Part shown: positions 16,015 to 24,920 of the stretch, in pieces | Layout: every line of letters begins with the position of its first letter | Numbering within the stretch: position 1 is the stretch's first letter | Assembly: GCA_031400755.1 (NCBI GenBank) | Contig: JANNQL010000046.1 | Location: forward strand, 1 to 64,000 | Origin: VMSU01 sp031400755 | Lineage (GTDB): Bacteria > Desulfobacterota > Desulfobulbia > Desulfobulbales > VMSU01 | Direction of reading: 5' to 3' | Length of the DNA: 64,000 nt | Made by a program: the position numbers and the translations under genes | Notes under the pieces: model-generated | The model's database searches: none | What the model was told of the DNA's origin: nothing | Seen by the model: the letters and a program-made list of their open reading frames with translations, nothing else

Positions 16015-16362
16015 ATAATTAACTGAGCCTTCACTTGCCTGTGGGCTGATCGTGTTTCCATGCTGATTTTAGAAATTGGTTAACACTTCCGTCTACTTTT
16101 TCACTATACTTTGCCGGACATTTTTTTGCGACCCTGATTCGGCTTGCCAGCCGAATTCATGGCGGCACGGCAAGGCCTGGCCTAGAAATTGGGTGGCGCC
16201 AGAGTTGTTGCGATCCTTTGCGGCCCAAGGGAAGTTCTAGCAGATGGGGCTTTCATTCACGGGTTTTATCATCTGGCCGTCTTGACTGATTACCCTCGTC
16301 TTATTATAAAACTACCTGACATGGAGCTTCTGCAGCACAACACATCAGGGGAGGGCTTGGCG
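16015..16362. promoter_or_regulatory. Leader region of the liv operon
   Basis: About 350 bases without a supported gene. A perfect hairpin ATTCGGCT-TGCC-AGCCGAAT lies at 16137-16156, and a possible -10 TATACT lies at 16105-16110. A leader of this length could carry regulation of branched-chain amino acid uptake, but I recognise no known riboswitch or leader peptide. Confidence 0.3.
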
Positions 16363-17493
16363 ATGGCACGGAATTATCGTTTTTTGAGAGTTGTTGTCTT
16401 GTTGACGGCAATTTTCTGCGGCGGCGCTGCTATGGTTGAGGCCGCTGGTCCGCCGATACGGCTCGGAGTGGCCGGGGCCCACAGTGGGGACTTGGCCTCC
16501 TACGGTCTGCCCAGTTTGAACGCCGCCCGTCTGGTCGTTAAGGACATTAATGCCAAAGGCGGGGTCATGGGCCGGCAGATCGAAATCCTGGCCGAGGATG
16601 ATGTCTGTAAGCCGGAGATCGCCACCAACACCGCCACCAAGCTCATATCCGAGAAGGCCGATATCGTCATGGGCCATATTTGCAGCGGCGCCACCAAGGC
16701 CGCTATCGGCATCTATAACGACGCCCGCATGATCGTCATCTCGCCGTCTGCCACCAACCCCGAGCTTACCCAAAGCGGCAAGTACCCCAATTTTTTCAGG
16801 ACCATCGCTGCCGATGACGCCCAGGCCATGCAGGAGGTTGATTTTGCCGTCAAGGTCTTGAAATTGAAGAAGCTCGCGGTGATCCACGACAAGGGCGACT
16901 ATGGCAAGGGTCTGGCCGAATTCGCCAAGGCTTTTGTTGAAAAATCAGAGGGGGCGGAACTGGTCCTCTACGAGGGGGTGACCCCTGGGGCGGTGGACTA
17001 CTCGGCCATTGTCCAGAAGATCAAGCGCTCTGGCGCCGAGGGCGTCATCTTCGGCGGCTATCACCCCGAGGCCTCGAAGATTGTCTCCCAGATGCGTAAG
17101 AAGGGGATGAAGACAGTGTTTATCTCCGATGACGGGGTCAAGGACGAGACCTTCATCAAGGTCGCAGGCCAATATGCCGAGGGGGTGTATGCCTCCGGGC
17201 CGAAGGACACCTCGAAGAACCCGTTGACCAAGGCCGCTATTGAGGCCCATAAAAAAGAGTACGGCAGCGAGCCTGGGGCCTTTTTTCTGAACGCCTACGC
17301 CGCCACCCTGGCTGCGCTTAACGCCATTGATAAGGCCGGTTCCACCGATTTTGACCAGATGGCCAAGGCCCTGCGCCGCGAGTCGGTGGATACTCCCTTG
17401 GGCATGGTCTGCTTTGACGAGCGCGGTGACGCCATCGGGGTCGGTTTTGCCATGTATGTCGTCAAGGACGGCGTTTATCAGGAAGTACTTTAA
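16363..17493 (+). CDS. livJ: Branched-chain amino acid ABC transporter, substrate-binding protein
   Basis: 376 residues. A signal peptide (about 1-26, ending VEAAG) leads into a type I periplasmic binding fold of the LivJ/LivK family: IRLGVAGAHSGDLASYG at the start, then AARLVVKDINAKGGVMGRQIEIL, and VMGHICSGATKAA. It would bind leucine, isoleucine or valine, or a related small molecule, and hand it to LivHM. The start at 16363 has GGGGAGGG nine bases upstream; the longer frame to 16189 adds no signal-like sequence. First gene of the liv operon, followed after four bases by livH. Confidence 0.93.
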   Translation: MARNYRFLRVVVLLTAIFCGGAAMVEAAGPPIRLGVAGAHSGDLASYGLPSLNAARLVVKDINAKGGVMGRQIEILAEDDVCKPEIATNTATKLISEKADIVMGHICSGATKAAIGIYNDARMIVISPSATNPELTQSGKYPNFFRTIAADDAQAMQEVDFAVKVLKLKKLAVIHDKGDYGKGLAEFAKAFVEKSEGAELVLYEGVTPGAVDYSAIVQKIKRSGAEGVIFGGYHPEASKIVSQMRKKGMKTVFISDDGVKDETFIKVAGQYAEGVYASGPKDTSKNPLTKAAIEAHKKEYGSEPGAFFLNAYAATLAALNAIDKAGSTDFDQMAKALRRESVDTPLGMVCFDERGDAIGVGFAMYVVKDGVYQEVL

Positions 17494-17497
17494 TGGT

Positions 17498-18400
17498 ATG
17501 GAATATTTCCTTGAGCTTTTTTTCAGCGGCCTGACCCGGGGCAGTATCTATGCCTTGATCGCCCTGGGCTACACCATGGTCTACGGCATCATCGGCCTGA
17601 TCAATTTCGCCCATGGCGAGATCTACATGATCGGGGCCTTCACCGCCCTGATTGCGGCCAGCCTCCTGACCATCTGGGGGGTGAATCAGATCGCGGTGCT
17701 GGTCCTCTCCGGCCTGGCTGCCATGGTCTGGGCGGCGGCCTATGGCTTCACGGTGGAGAAAATCGCCTACCGCCCCCTGCGTCACGCCCCGCGACTGTCG
17801 CCGCTGATCAGCGCCATTGGCATGTCGATCTTTTTACAGAATTATGTGCTGCTTTCCCAGACCCCGGACTTCGTGCCTTTCCCTGCCTTGATTCCGGATT
17901 TTCCCTGGCTCGAACCCTACCGCTCGATCATCGGTTCCTCGGACCTGATCATTCTGGTCAGCACCGCCGTGGTCATGGTCCTGCTGACCATGCTGATCAA
18001 GTACACCCGGATTGGCAAGGCCATGCGGGCCACGGCCCAGGACAAGCAAATGGCCCTGCTTCTCGGTATTGATGTCAATCGGGTGGTCTCGCTGACCTTT
18101 GTCCTCGGCTCCGCTTTGGCCGCCATCGGCGGGGTGCTGATTGCCTCCCATATCGGCCAGATCAATTTCGCCATTGGTTTTTTGGCTGGGATCAAGGCCT
18201 TCACCGCCGCCGTCCTAGGAGGGATTGGCAGCGTGCCGGGGGCGGTGCTGGGCAGTCTGCTCTTGGGCTGGACCGAGAGCTTCGCCACCGGCTATATTTC
18301 GAGTGATTACGAGGATGTCTTTGCTTTTGCCCTCCTGGTGCTGGTCCTTATCTTCCGTCCTGCCGGACTCCTGGGGCGGCGGCACAATCAAAAAGTCTAG
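17498..18400 (+). CDS. livH: Branched-chain amino acid ABC transporter, permease LivH
   Basis: 300 residues of very hydrophobic sequence, about eight transmembrane helices. Family marks are GSIYALIALGYTMVYGIIGLINFAHGE near the N-terminus and the ABC-coupling region around AMRATAQDKQMALLLGIDVNRV. The start MEYFLELFFSGL at 17498 follows AGGAAG at 17480; the next upstream ATG at 17494 is out of frame. It pairs with LivM to form the inner-membrane channel. Confidence 0.94.
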   Translation: MEYFLELFFSGLTRGSIYALIALGYTMVYGIIGLINFAHGEIYMIGAFTALIAASLLTIWGVNQIAVLVLSGLAAMVWAAAYGFTVEKIAYRPLRHAPRLSPLISAIGMSIFLQNYVLLSQTPDFVPFPALIPDFPWLEPYRSIIGSSDLIILVSTAVVMVLLTMLIKYTRIGKAMRATAQDKQMALLLGIDVNRVVSLTFVLGSALAAIGGVLIASHIGQINFAIGFLAGIKAFTAAVLGGIGSVPGAVLGSLLLGWTESFATGYISSDYEDVFAFALLVLVLIFRPAGLLGRRHNQKV

Positions 18401-18417
18401 GCAAAAGGTCTAGGGAG

Positions 18418-19605
18418 ATGCTGGCTGAGTTGAAAAAGGCAATTGGGGTTGCCGCCTGGTTTATGTTCCTGACCCTGCCGATTTTGGCGGTCAAGGTCAA
18501 TGCCATCGAGCAGACCGTGGCCTGGCGCTGGACCAATCTGGCCCTGGTCGGGGGAGCGGCCTTTTTGTTGACTTTGGTCGGCGCTTTCTTTGTCCGGTAT
18601 AGGCCACAGCTCACAACTCATTGGCCCGACCTTTCCGGTCTTGGCCTGGCAAGGTTCAAGGGCTGGCTCCTGGCCCTTATCGCCCTGTTTGCCGCGGTCT
18701 TTCCTGCCCTCTTTTCTTCCTATCAGATCAATATCATGACCAGCGCCCTGATGTATGCCGTCTTGGGCCTGGGTCTCAACATCGTAGTGGGCTTGGCCGG
18801 TCTGCTCGACTTGGGCTATGTCGCTTTTTATGCGGTGGGGGCCTACAGTTACGCGCTTCTCAATTATCATTTCGGCTTGGGCTTCTGGGGGTGCTTACCG
18901 ATCGGCGGGGTGCTGGCCGCCTTGTTTGGCATTGTTTTAGGTTTCCCGGTCCTCAGGCTGCGGGGTGACTATCTGGCCATCGTCACCTTGGGCTTTGGTG
19001 AGATCATCCGCCTGGTCCTTGAAAACTGGAATGCCTTTTCCTTTGGCCCGAGCGGCATCGCGAATATCCCGCGCCCCGGTCTCTTTGGCCTGGCCCTGCC
19101 GGTGGATGAGGCCATTTGCTATACCTATTACCTGGTGCTGCTCCTCGGCCTGCTCACTATCTTTGTGGTCAACCGCCTGCGGGATTCGCGAATTGGCCGG
19201 GCCTGGATCGCCCTCCGCGAAGACGAGATCGCCTGTCAGGCCATGGGCATCGACAAGACCAGGACCAAGTTGACGGCCTTTGCCCTGGGGGCGAGCTGGG
19301 CCGGGCTGGTCGGGGTGATGTTCGCCGCCAAGACCACCTTTATCAATCCGGCCAGCTTCACCTTTCAGGAGTCGGCGATTATCCTGGCCATTGTTGTACT
19401 CGGCGGCATGGGCTCCACGGTCGGGGTGGTGATCGCTGCCCTGATCTTCATCCTGCTGCCCGAATACCTGCGGGCCTTTGCCGATTATCGGATGCTGCTT
19501 TTCGGGGCGATCATGGTGGGGGGGATGGTCTTTCGGCCGCAGGGCATCATCGGCAATGTCCGTCGTTCTTATAAGTTTCCCGAGCAGGGGACGGGCCATG
19601 ACTGA
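18418..19605 (+). CDS. livM: Branched-chain amino acid ABC transporter, permease LivM
   Basis: 395 residues, longer than LivH because of two extra N-terminal membrane helices (about 10-60). The conserved core has MYAVLGLGLNIVVGLAGLLDLGYVAFYAVGAYSYA in pattern, and the coupling loop WIALREDEIACQAMGIDKTRTKLTAFALGA. It ends in the usual GGMVFRPQG segment. Starts 17 bases after livH and its last eight bases overlap livG, so the operon is translationally tight. Confidence 0.94.
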   Translation: MLAELKKAIGVAAWFMFLTLPILAVKVNAIEQTVAWRWTNLALVGGAAFLLTLVGAFFVRYRPQLTTHWPDLSGLGLARFKGWLLALIALFAAVFPALFSSYQINIMTSALMYAVLGLGLNIVVGLAGLLDLGYVAFYAVGAYSYALLNYHFGLGFWGCLPIGGVLAALFGIVLGFPVLRLRGDYLAIVTLGFGEIIRLVLENWNAFSFGPSGIANIPRPGLFGLALPVDEAICYTYYLVLLLGLLTIFVVNRLRDSRIGRAWIALREDEIACQAMGIDKTRTKLTAFALGASWAGLVGVMFAAKTTFINPASFTFQESAIILAIVVLGGMGSTVGVVIAALIFILLPEYLRAFADYRMLLFGAIMVGGMVFRPQGIIGNVRRSYKFPEQGTGHD

Positions 19606-20384
19606 GCCGCTGCCGTTGCTTCAAGTCCGGCACTTGTCCATGGCCTTCGGCGGCCTGTGGGCCGTGCAGGGGCTGGATCTGGAGATTGGCGCAGGCGAGA
19701 TTGTCGCTCTCATCGGGCCGAATGGGGCCGGGAAGACCACCTTCTTCAATTGCCTGACCGGGGTCTATGCGCCGACTGCGGGCGACATCCTGCTGACTAG
19801 GCCTGGTCAGGCTGCGGTGCGGCTTAATGGTCTGCTGCCCAATCAGATTACCGAAATGGGCCTGGCCCGCACCTTCCAGAACATCAGGCTGTTTCCAGAG
19901 ATGAGCGTCATTGAGAATGTCATGATCGGCTGCCACTGTCGGCATCGGGCCGGGATACTGGGGGCCATTCTGCGGGGGCGGGCCACCCGTGCTGAAGAAG
20001 AGATGATCGTGGCCAGGAGTTACGCTATCCTGCAACAGTTGCAAATTTCCCAGTACGTCAATGAGCTGGCCAAGAACCTACCCTACGGGGCCCAGCGCTG
20101 TCTGGAGATCGCCCGCGCCCTGGCCACGGAACCCTTGATCCTGTTACTTGACGAACCAGCCGCTGGTTTGAATCCCAAAGAAACCAGCGAACTTGATGCC
20201 CTGATCCTGCAGGTCCGCGAGCAGTACCAAGTGTCGATTGTCTTGATCGAGCATGATATGAAACTGGTGATGAGCTTGTCTGATCGTATTTATGTCATGG
20301 ATTATGGTGAGAAGATCGCCCAGGGAACGCCTGCCGAGATTCGCGTCAACTCAGCCGTCATCAAGGCCTATCTGGGGGAAGACG

Positions 20385-20392
<8 letters not shown>
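19598..20392 (+). CDS. livG: Branched-chain amino acid ABC transporter, ATPase LivG
   Basis: 264 residues. ABC ATPase with Walker A GPNGAGKTT near residue 41, an LivG-type loop QNIRLFPEMSVIENVMIG, signature region LPYGAQRCLEIARAL (the usual LSYG is LPYG), Walker B LILLLDEPAAGLNPKE and the switch His in LIEHDMKLVMSL. The start at 19598 gives a standard N-terminus (LLQVRHLSMAFGGLWAV) and overlaps livM by eight bases. It drives uptake together with LivF. Confidence 0.95.
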
Positions 20393-21092
<700 letters not shown>

Positions 21093-21106
21093 TCTGGAAG
21101 GTTGCT

Positions 21107-21502
21107 ATGAAGAAAACTCTAAAAAACGGGGCTGACCTTGATCGGCTGGAGACCTGGTGCAAATACAAAAAAAGCCTGTGCCGTGATTGCCGCGCCAGTT
21201 GCTGTACTATGCCGGTCGAGGTGCGGGTGAGCGATCTGATCCTTATGGGCGCCTTGGATGCTTTTGAGTCCGAGGGGCCGGCCAAACTCATCGCCAAGCG
21301 CTTGAAGAAGGCTGGGATAATAGCCCACTTCAATTTTAAGACCGAGAGATTCACCCTGGTGCGTTTGGCGAATGACGACTGCATCTATCTGGACGGTCTG
21401 ACCCGCCGTTGCACCATCTATGAAACGCGCCCGGACACCTGCCGAAACCACCCGCAGATCGGCCCGCGTCCTGGGTATTGTGCCTATGTTCCGGCAAGGT
21501 GA
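21107..21502 (+). CDS. YkgJ-like cysteine-cluster protein
   Basis: 131 residues of the cysteine-cluster (YkgJ/CxxCxxCC, PF03692) family, thought to bind zinc or iron. Cysteines appear as C-x-x-C-x-x-x-CC in LCRDCRASCCTMPVE near the N-terminus, and later as DCIYLDGLTRRCTIYETRPDTCRNHP, the usual second half. GGAAGG six bases upstream supports the ATG at 21107; a start at 21089 would overlap the livF stop. It is the last gene of the liv transcript. A link to amino acid uptake is not known; such genes often hitch-hike in operons. Confidence 0.85.
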   Translation: MKKTLKNGADLDRLETWCKYKKSLCRDCRASCCTMPVEVRVSDLILMGALDAFESEGPAKLIAKRLKKAGIIAHFNFKTERFTLVRLANDDCIYLDGLTRRCTIYETRPDTCRNHPQIGPRPGYCAYVPAR

Positions 21503-21601
21503 CCACCGTTAAGTGCTCGTCAGTGCCATATAAACATCTGCCTTGTACCCTGCTGTTTGCATAGCCCGCGAAGGCGGGAAGCCGGACTTTTGGTGACGAC
21601 A

Positions 21602-21991
21602 TCACCCTTTGGGGTGTAAGTTGGCGCGATGATACTTGATTATGGCTTGATTCAACTCTGCGGGGATAAAAGGTTTTATGATATAGCCTTGAATGCCTAG
21701 CTTGGCGCAGGCAATGACATCATCTTTGTCAGAAGCCGAAGTGATCATAATGATGGTGGTGCGATGATCTTGGTGCTTGGTGCGGATGGTCTTTAATACT
21801 TCGTAGCCATTAACGATCGGCATGTTCAAATCAAGCAGAATAATGTCAGGCTTTAAAGTTTCATAGGCGGCCAGGGCAAGTTCGCCATCGGCAACGATCT
21901 GTTTTACATAGAGGGCGTCCGAGATTTCCTTTGCATAAAAAAGCTGCATGGCCTTGGAGTCATCAGCGATTAGTATTTTTTGTTTAGGCAT
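21602..21991 (-). CDS. CheY-like single-domain response regulator
   Basis: 129 residues, a bare receiver domain. The acidic pocket is ADDS at 10-13, the phosphoacceptor Asp is in ILLDLNMP near residue 54, the switch Thr/Ser is in MITSAS and the Lys is in IIKPF. With no output domain it would act by protein contact, as CheY or Spo0F do. It follows the 355-residue unknown gene by 15 bases on the same strand and is probably the last gene of that operon. Flagellin lies upstream, so a motility role is possible but not shown. Confidence 0.9.
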   Translation of the reverse strand: MPKQKILIADDSKAMQLFYAKEISDALYVKQIVADGELALAAYETLKPDIILLDLNMPIVNGYEVLKTIRTKHQDHRTTIIMITSASDKDDVIACAKLGIQGYIIKPFIPAELNQAIIKYHRANLHPKG

Positions 21992-22006
21992 AAGTTTTAA
22001 AACCCC

Positions 22007-23074
22007 TCAGTCGGCGGAATAGATGGTGTTGTAGCGCAGTGGGTAAGCGTCCTGGTGTTCAGGCATTGGCAGGAGCAGCTGGTCATGAATGGTGAGCCAC
22101 TGATAATCGGGCTGTAATTTGCGTAATTTGCCATCCTCGGGCGTCTTGGAGTACGAAGAATTGCGGTAGACGACATGGAGGATGCCCACGCCGTGGCTGT
22201 CGCATAGATGGACCAGGTAGCGATCGCAGAAGGTGTCGAAGGGGACCTGGTGGTCATGGGCCATTTTGTAGAGATCAGTAAGGGGGATGCGGATCAAGAC
22301 GAATTTGCTGACCCCGCGTTCGCTGATCCTGATCAGGGTTCTGGCCTCGGCGCTGGAGACATAGACCGTTGAGATGAAATTCATCCTTTTTAAGAATTGG
22401 GCCGCCACCACCGCTGCGGTCCGTCGACCGCCCACGGTGTGATGAAAGCCGTAATTCTCAAAAAGCTTGTGGTGGAGGTGTTCGGCGTACTGCTCGCCAT
22501 TTTCGTAGAGGTCCTTGGCAACATAGCGCAGATGGGTGGCCATGTCTTCGGTGGCGTTGTCGATAGGCCAGTCAACCCGGACATGAAAATGGGTCATCAT
22601 GTAACGGGACTGGTGCTTGATTGATGGGTCGTTCTGGATGAGCAGCGCGTAATCAACCGGACTCAGATCTTTGACCATTGTGGTGAATGACGGATTGTCG
22701 AAGTACTTGAGGTTGTGCGTGTAATTTTTGTGGAGCGTCAGGTAGGGAATTTTTTCGATGGTCTCCTTGGTCATTTTATTGGAGTCGAAAAAACGGATAT
22801 ACTTTTTATGCTCGGCCGGGATTGTGCCTTCGCAGAAGATGATAAAAAAATGGTTATGATGGGCGTACTCCTGCTCCGAGACTCTGGCCCTGGGTTTTAA
22901 TTCCCTTTTTTGGACAAATGGATAGGGTTCACCCGCCTTGGAGAAATTCCAGTAGGAGTCGATGAGGGCCAATTTGACCAGGTTCATGTCGAGCTGGTCC
23001 CTTAGAACTTCGTACAGTGAGCGTCGCAGGCGTAATTTTAACCCGAGATGATATCGGTAGGGCCAACTCAGCAT
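22007..23074 (-). CDS. Uncharacterised 355-residue protein linked to a CheY-like regulator
   Basis: I do not recognise a family. No signal peptide or membrane helix is evident, so it is probably cytosolic. The sequence is rich in His, Tyr and Arg. It has a HHNHFFIIFCEGT strand, a MMTHFHVRVDWP strand, a middle segment HHTVGGRRTAAVVAAQFL, and a C-terminal IPLTDLYKMAHDHQVPFDTFCDRYLVHL. The ATG lies one base after the stop of the 146-residue gene (TAAAATG), and the CheY gene follows after 15 bases, so the three are likely cotranscribed and coupled. Possibly an effector or target of the receiver protein; that is inference only. Confidence 0.7.
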   Translation of the reverse strand: MLSWPYRYHLGLKLRLRRSLYEVLRDQLDMNLVKLALIDSYWNFSKAGEPYPFVQKRELKPRARVSEQEYAHHNHFFIIFCEGTIPAEHKKYIRFFDSNKMTKETIEKIPYLTLHKNYTHNLKYFDNPSFTTMVKDLSPVDYALLIQNDPSIKHQSRYMMTHFHVRVDWPIDNATEDMATHLRYVAKDLYENGEQYAEHLHHKLFENYGFHHTVGGRRTAAVVAAQFLKRMNFISTVYVSSAEARTLIRISERGVSKFVLIRIPLTDLYKMAHDHQVPFDTFCDRYLVHLCDSHGVGILHVVYRNSSYSKTPEDGKLRKLQPDYQWLTIHDQLLLPMPEHQDAYPLRYNTIYSAD

Positions 23075-23075
23075 T

Positions 23076-23513
23076 TTATTGGCCTCGCGGCCGTTCTTTT
23101 TTGACTGACGTTTGGTCTGAGGTGTAGTAGTGGAAGTTGGTCATAGGCTGTGATTGGACGGCCATTAAGGTCTTTTTTGCCAGGTTGGCGATATCGTATT
23201 TTTTCATGTTTTTAAGTTCCGGTAGCCGAAAGATCGGGTCACCATTCTGGCGCTGGATATCATCAGTCTCAGCGTCTGAGTCGAAAACACCTAGGAGATA
23301 GGCCGCAAGTAGCGTTTTTTCGGCCCCGAAAATGATTCGGCGGAGGTTGGCTTTTTTTATTTCTGCAATTGCGCCATCACAGTTGCAGAGAGCGCTGCCG
23401 GTCCCGTCATAATTGAAGGCGATGACCGTGATCGTCTGGTGCTCGGCAAAATATTCGTCAAACAAGATATTCTGCAGTTTGACGTCCTTGGTGAACGTGA
23501 TTGCGGTCTTCAT
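23076..23513 (-). CDS. Uncharacterised 146-residue protein, first gene of the CheY-linked unit
   Basis: Not recognised. Predicted cytosolic. It starts MKTAITFTKDVKLQNILFDEYF, and has a CNCDGAIAEIKKANLRRIIFG stretch resembling an alpha/beta fold with alternating strands and helices, somewhat like a receiver or STAS layout but without their key residues. Three candidate starts (GTG 23522, ATG 23519, ATG 23513); AGGTGA five bases before 23513 favours the last. It is coupled by a one-base gap to the 355-residue gene. Confidence 0.65.
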   Translation of the reverse strand: MKTAITFTKDVKLQNILFDEYFAEHQTITVIAFNYDGTGSALCNCDGAIAEIKKANLRRIIFGAEKTLLAAYLLGVFDSDAETDDIQRQNGDPIFRLPELKNMKKYDIANLAKKTLMAVQSQPMTNFHYYTSDQTSVKKERPRGQ

Positions 23514-23914
23514 TGGCATCACCTGTTGTCGGGTTTGGATAAAAGTGTATGGAGGCTTGTGGCGTGCTCATGCGGAAATTTGATGCAAATGTTGGAGCGA
23601 TATTACAGGCCGAAACCTGTCTGGGCCGTTGCATCAGCAGTTTTTAAGCAAAGGACGACCACCAGGCATCAGCATGAGGTTCTTTCATTAGACAATGACA
23701 GGCGTTAGCCTGTCAACTGAAAGAATGAAGCGCGGAATAATTTTGTCGATTATGGAAGAATTGGCGGTGCGTTGCGGGAGGTTTAGTCCCTTTCTGGTTT
23801 TATTGTGACAATTTGTGACCAAAAAGATGGCGTAACCTAGTGCCGGAAAGGGATTACAGTCAATAGGGACTTGTCCTCCTCAAGGGGGGCTGAAAATAGT
23901 CCAGTTTGTCGGGG
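23514..23914. other. Gap downstream of flagellin with a long hairpin
   Basis: A composite inverted repeat lies at 23680-23725: outer arms TTCTTTCA and TGAAAGAA, inner arms TGACAGGC and GCCTGTCA with a four-base loop. It has no T-run on either side strong enough to call a terminator, though it sits between flagellin and the 146-residue gene. The rest of this 400-base gap shows no gene. Confidence 0.45.
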
Positions 23915-24760
23915 CTAGGAAAGTCCCTGAAGCAGATTTAAGACGTTCTTTTTGCTGGAGTTGGCCTGGGTGGCCGCAAAGATCTGGGCCTTGTTCAAAG
24001 AATCCATTATGGAAAAGTTGGCCGATTCCTCGGCAATATCAAGGTCGCGGATGGTTGATTCGGCAGCCAGGGTGTTGATCCGTGAGGTTGCGAGGTTGGA
24101 GATGGTTGAGATTAGCTGGTTCTGCCGGGAGCCTACATCGGCGCGCATGGCATTAATTTGGCCCATGGCCGCATCGGCGATGCCCAAAGCATCTTGGGCA
24201 CCTTGATCGGTGAGGACATTGACCTCTGCCAGAGTGCCAAGTTCTTGATCGCCTAGTTGTTTGGGCTGGATGGAGCCCAAGGAAAAAGCCGTTGACTCAC
24301 TGGCGGTGGGGCCAACTTGAAAGTTTTTGTCGGTGAAGCCACCGGCCAGGAGTTGCTGGCCATTATAGGTCGTGTTTTTGGAAAGGTTGTCTAACTGGCT
24401 TAAGGACTTTTGGATGTTCGACTGCAGGGCCTGCCGGCTTTCGGTTGATTGGCTGCCATTGGCTGCCTGCAGGGCCTGGACCCGGATGGAACTGATTAGC
24501 TCGCTGGCCTGGCCCAAGGCCCCATCGGCTATCTGGGCAATCGAAATGGCGTCATTGGCATTGCGCATGGACATGCCATAGCCCCTGGCCTGACTGCCAA
24601 GATTATCGGCAATGGTGAGACCTGAGGCATCGTCGCTGGCCTTGTTCAAGCGGCTGCCACTGGCGAGTTTCTCCAGGGAGGCAAAGAGGTTCTTCTGAGT
24701 CTTCTGGAGTTGATTGCTTGAAAAGAGGCCCGAGGTGTTATTTATGATAGATAAAGTCAT
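23915..24760 (-). CDS. fliC: Flagellin
   Basis: 281 residues, a short flagellin. The N-terminal D0/D1 region (SIINNTSGLFSSNQLQKTQ, then SLEKLASGSRLNKASDDASGL) and the C-terminal D1/D0 region (ISTISNLATSRINTLAAESTIRDLDIAEESANF, ending ILNLLQG-like VLNLLQGLS) are both present, with only a small variable middle (about 150-200). AGGAGGG six bases before the ATG at 24760 fixes the start. The product is exported through the flagellar secretion system and forms the filament. No other flagellar gene is in the window. I could not identify a convincing sigma-28 or sigma-54 promoter upstream. Confidence 0.93.
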   Translation of the reverse strand: MTLSIINNTSGLFSSNQLQKTQKNLFASLEKLASGSRLNKASDDASGLTIADNLGSQARGYGMSMRNANDAISIAQIADGALGQASELISSIRVQALQAANGSQSTESRQALQSNIQKSLSQLDNLSKNTTYNGQQLLAGGFTDKNFQVGPTASESTAFSLGSIQPKQLGDQELGTLAEVNVLTDQGAQDALGIADAAMGQINAMRADVGSRQNQLISTISNLATSRINTLAAESTIRDLDIAEESANFSIMDSLNKAQIFAATQANSSKKNVLNLLQGLS

Positions 24761-24920
24761 TATGGTCCCTCCTGGATGATTTTTCAGAAATCCTTTCTTC
24801 TCAATAGTATAATGCCGGAAATTCAAAAAGAAAAGCGTCAAAAATGGTGCTTGGCGAAATTGTTGTGGTCTGATAAGTTAAAAAACAATTGTATATAATA
24901 ATTTAGCGGATTCATTCACA

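Noticed and set aside
24761..24920. Sigma-28 or sigma-54 flagellin promoter
   Set aside because: No GCCGATAA-type or TGGCAC/TTGC-type pair of boxes could be found with proper spacing.
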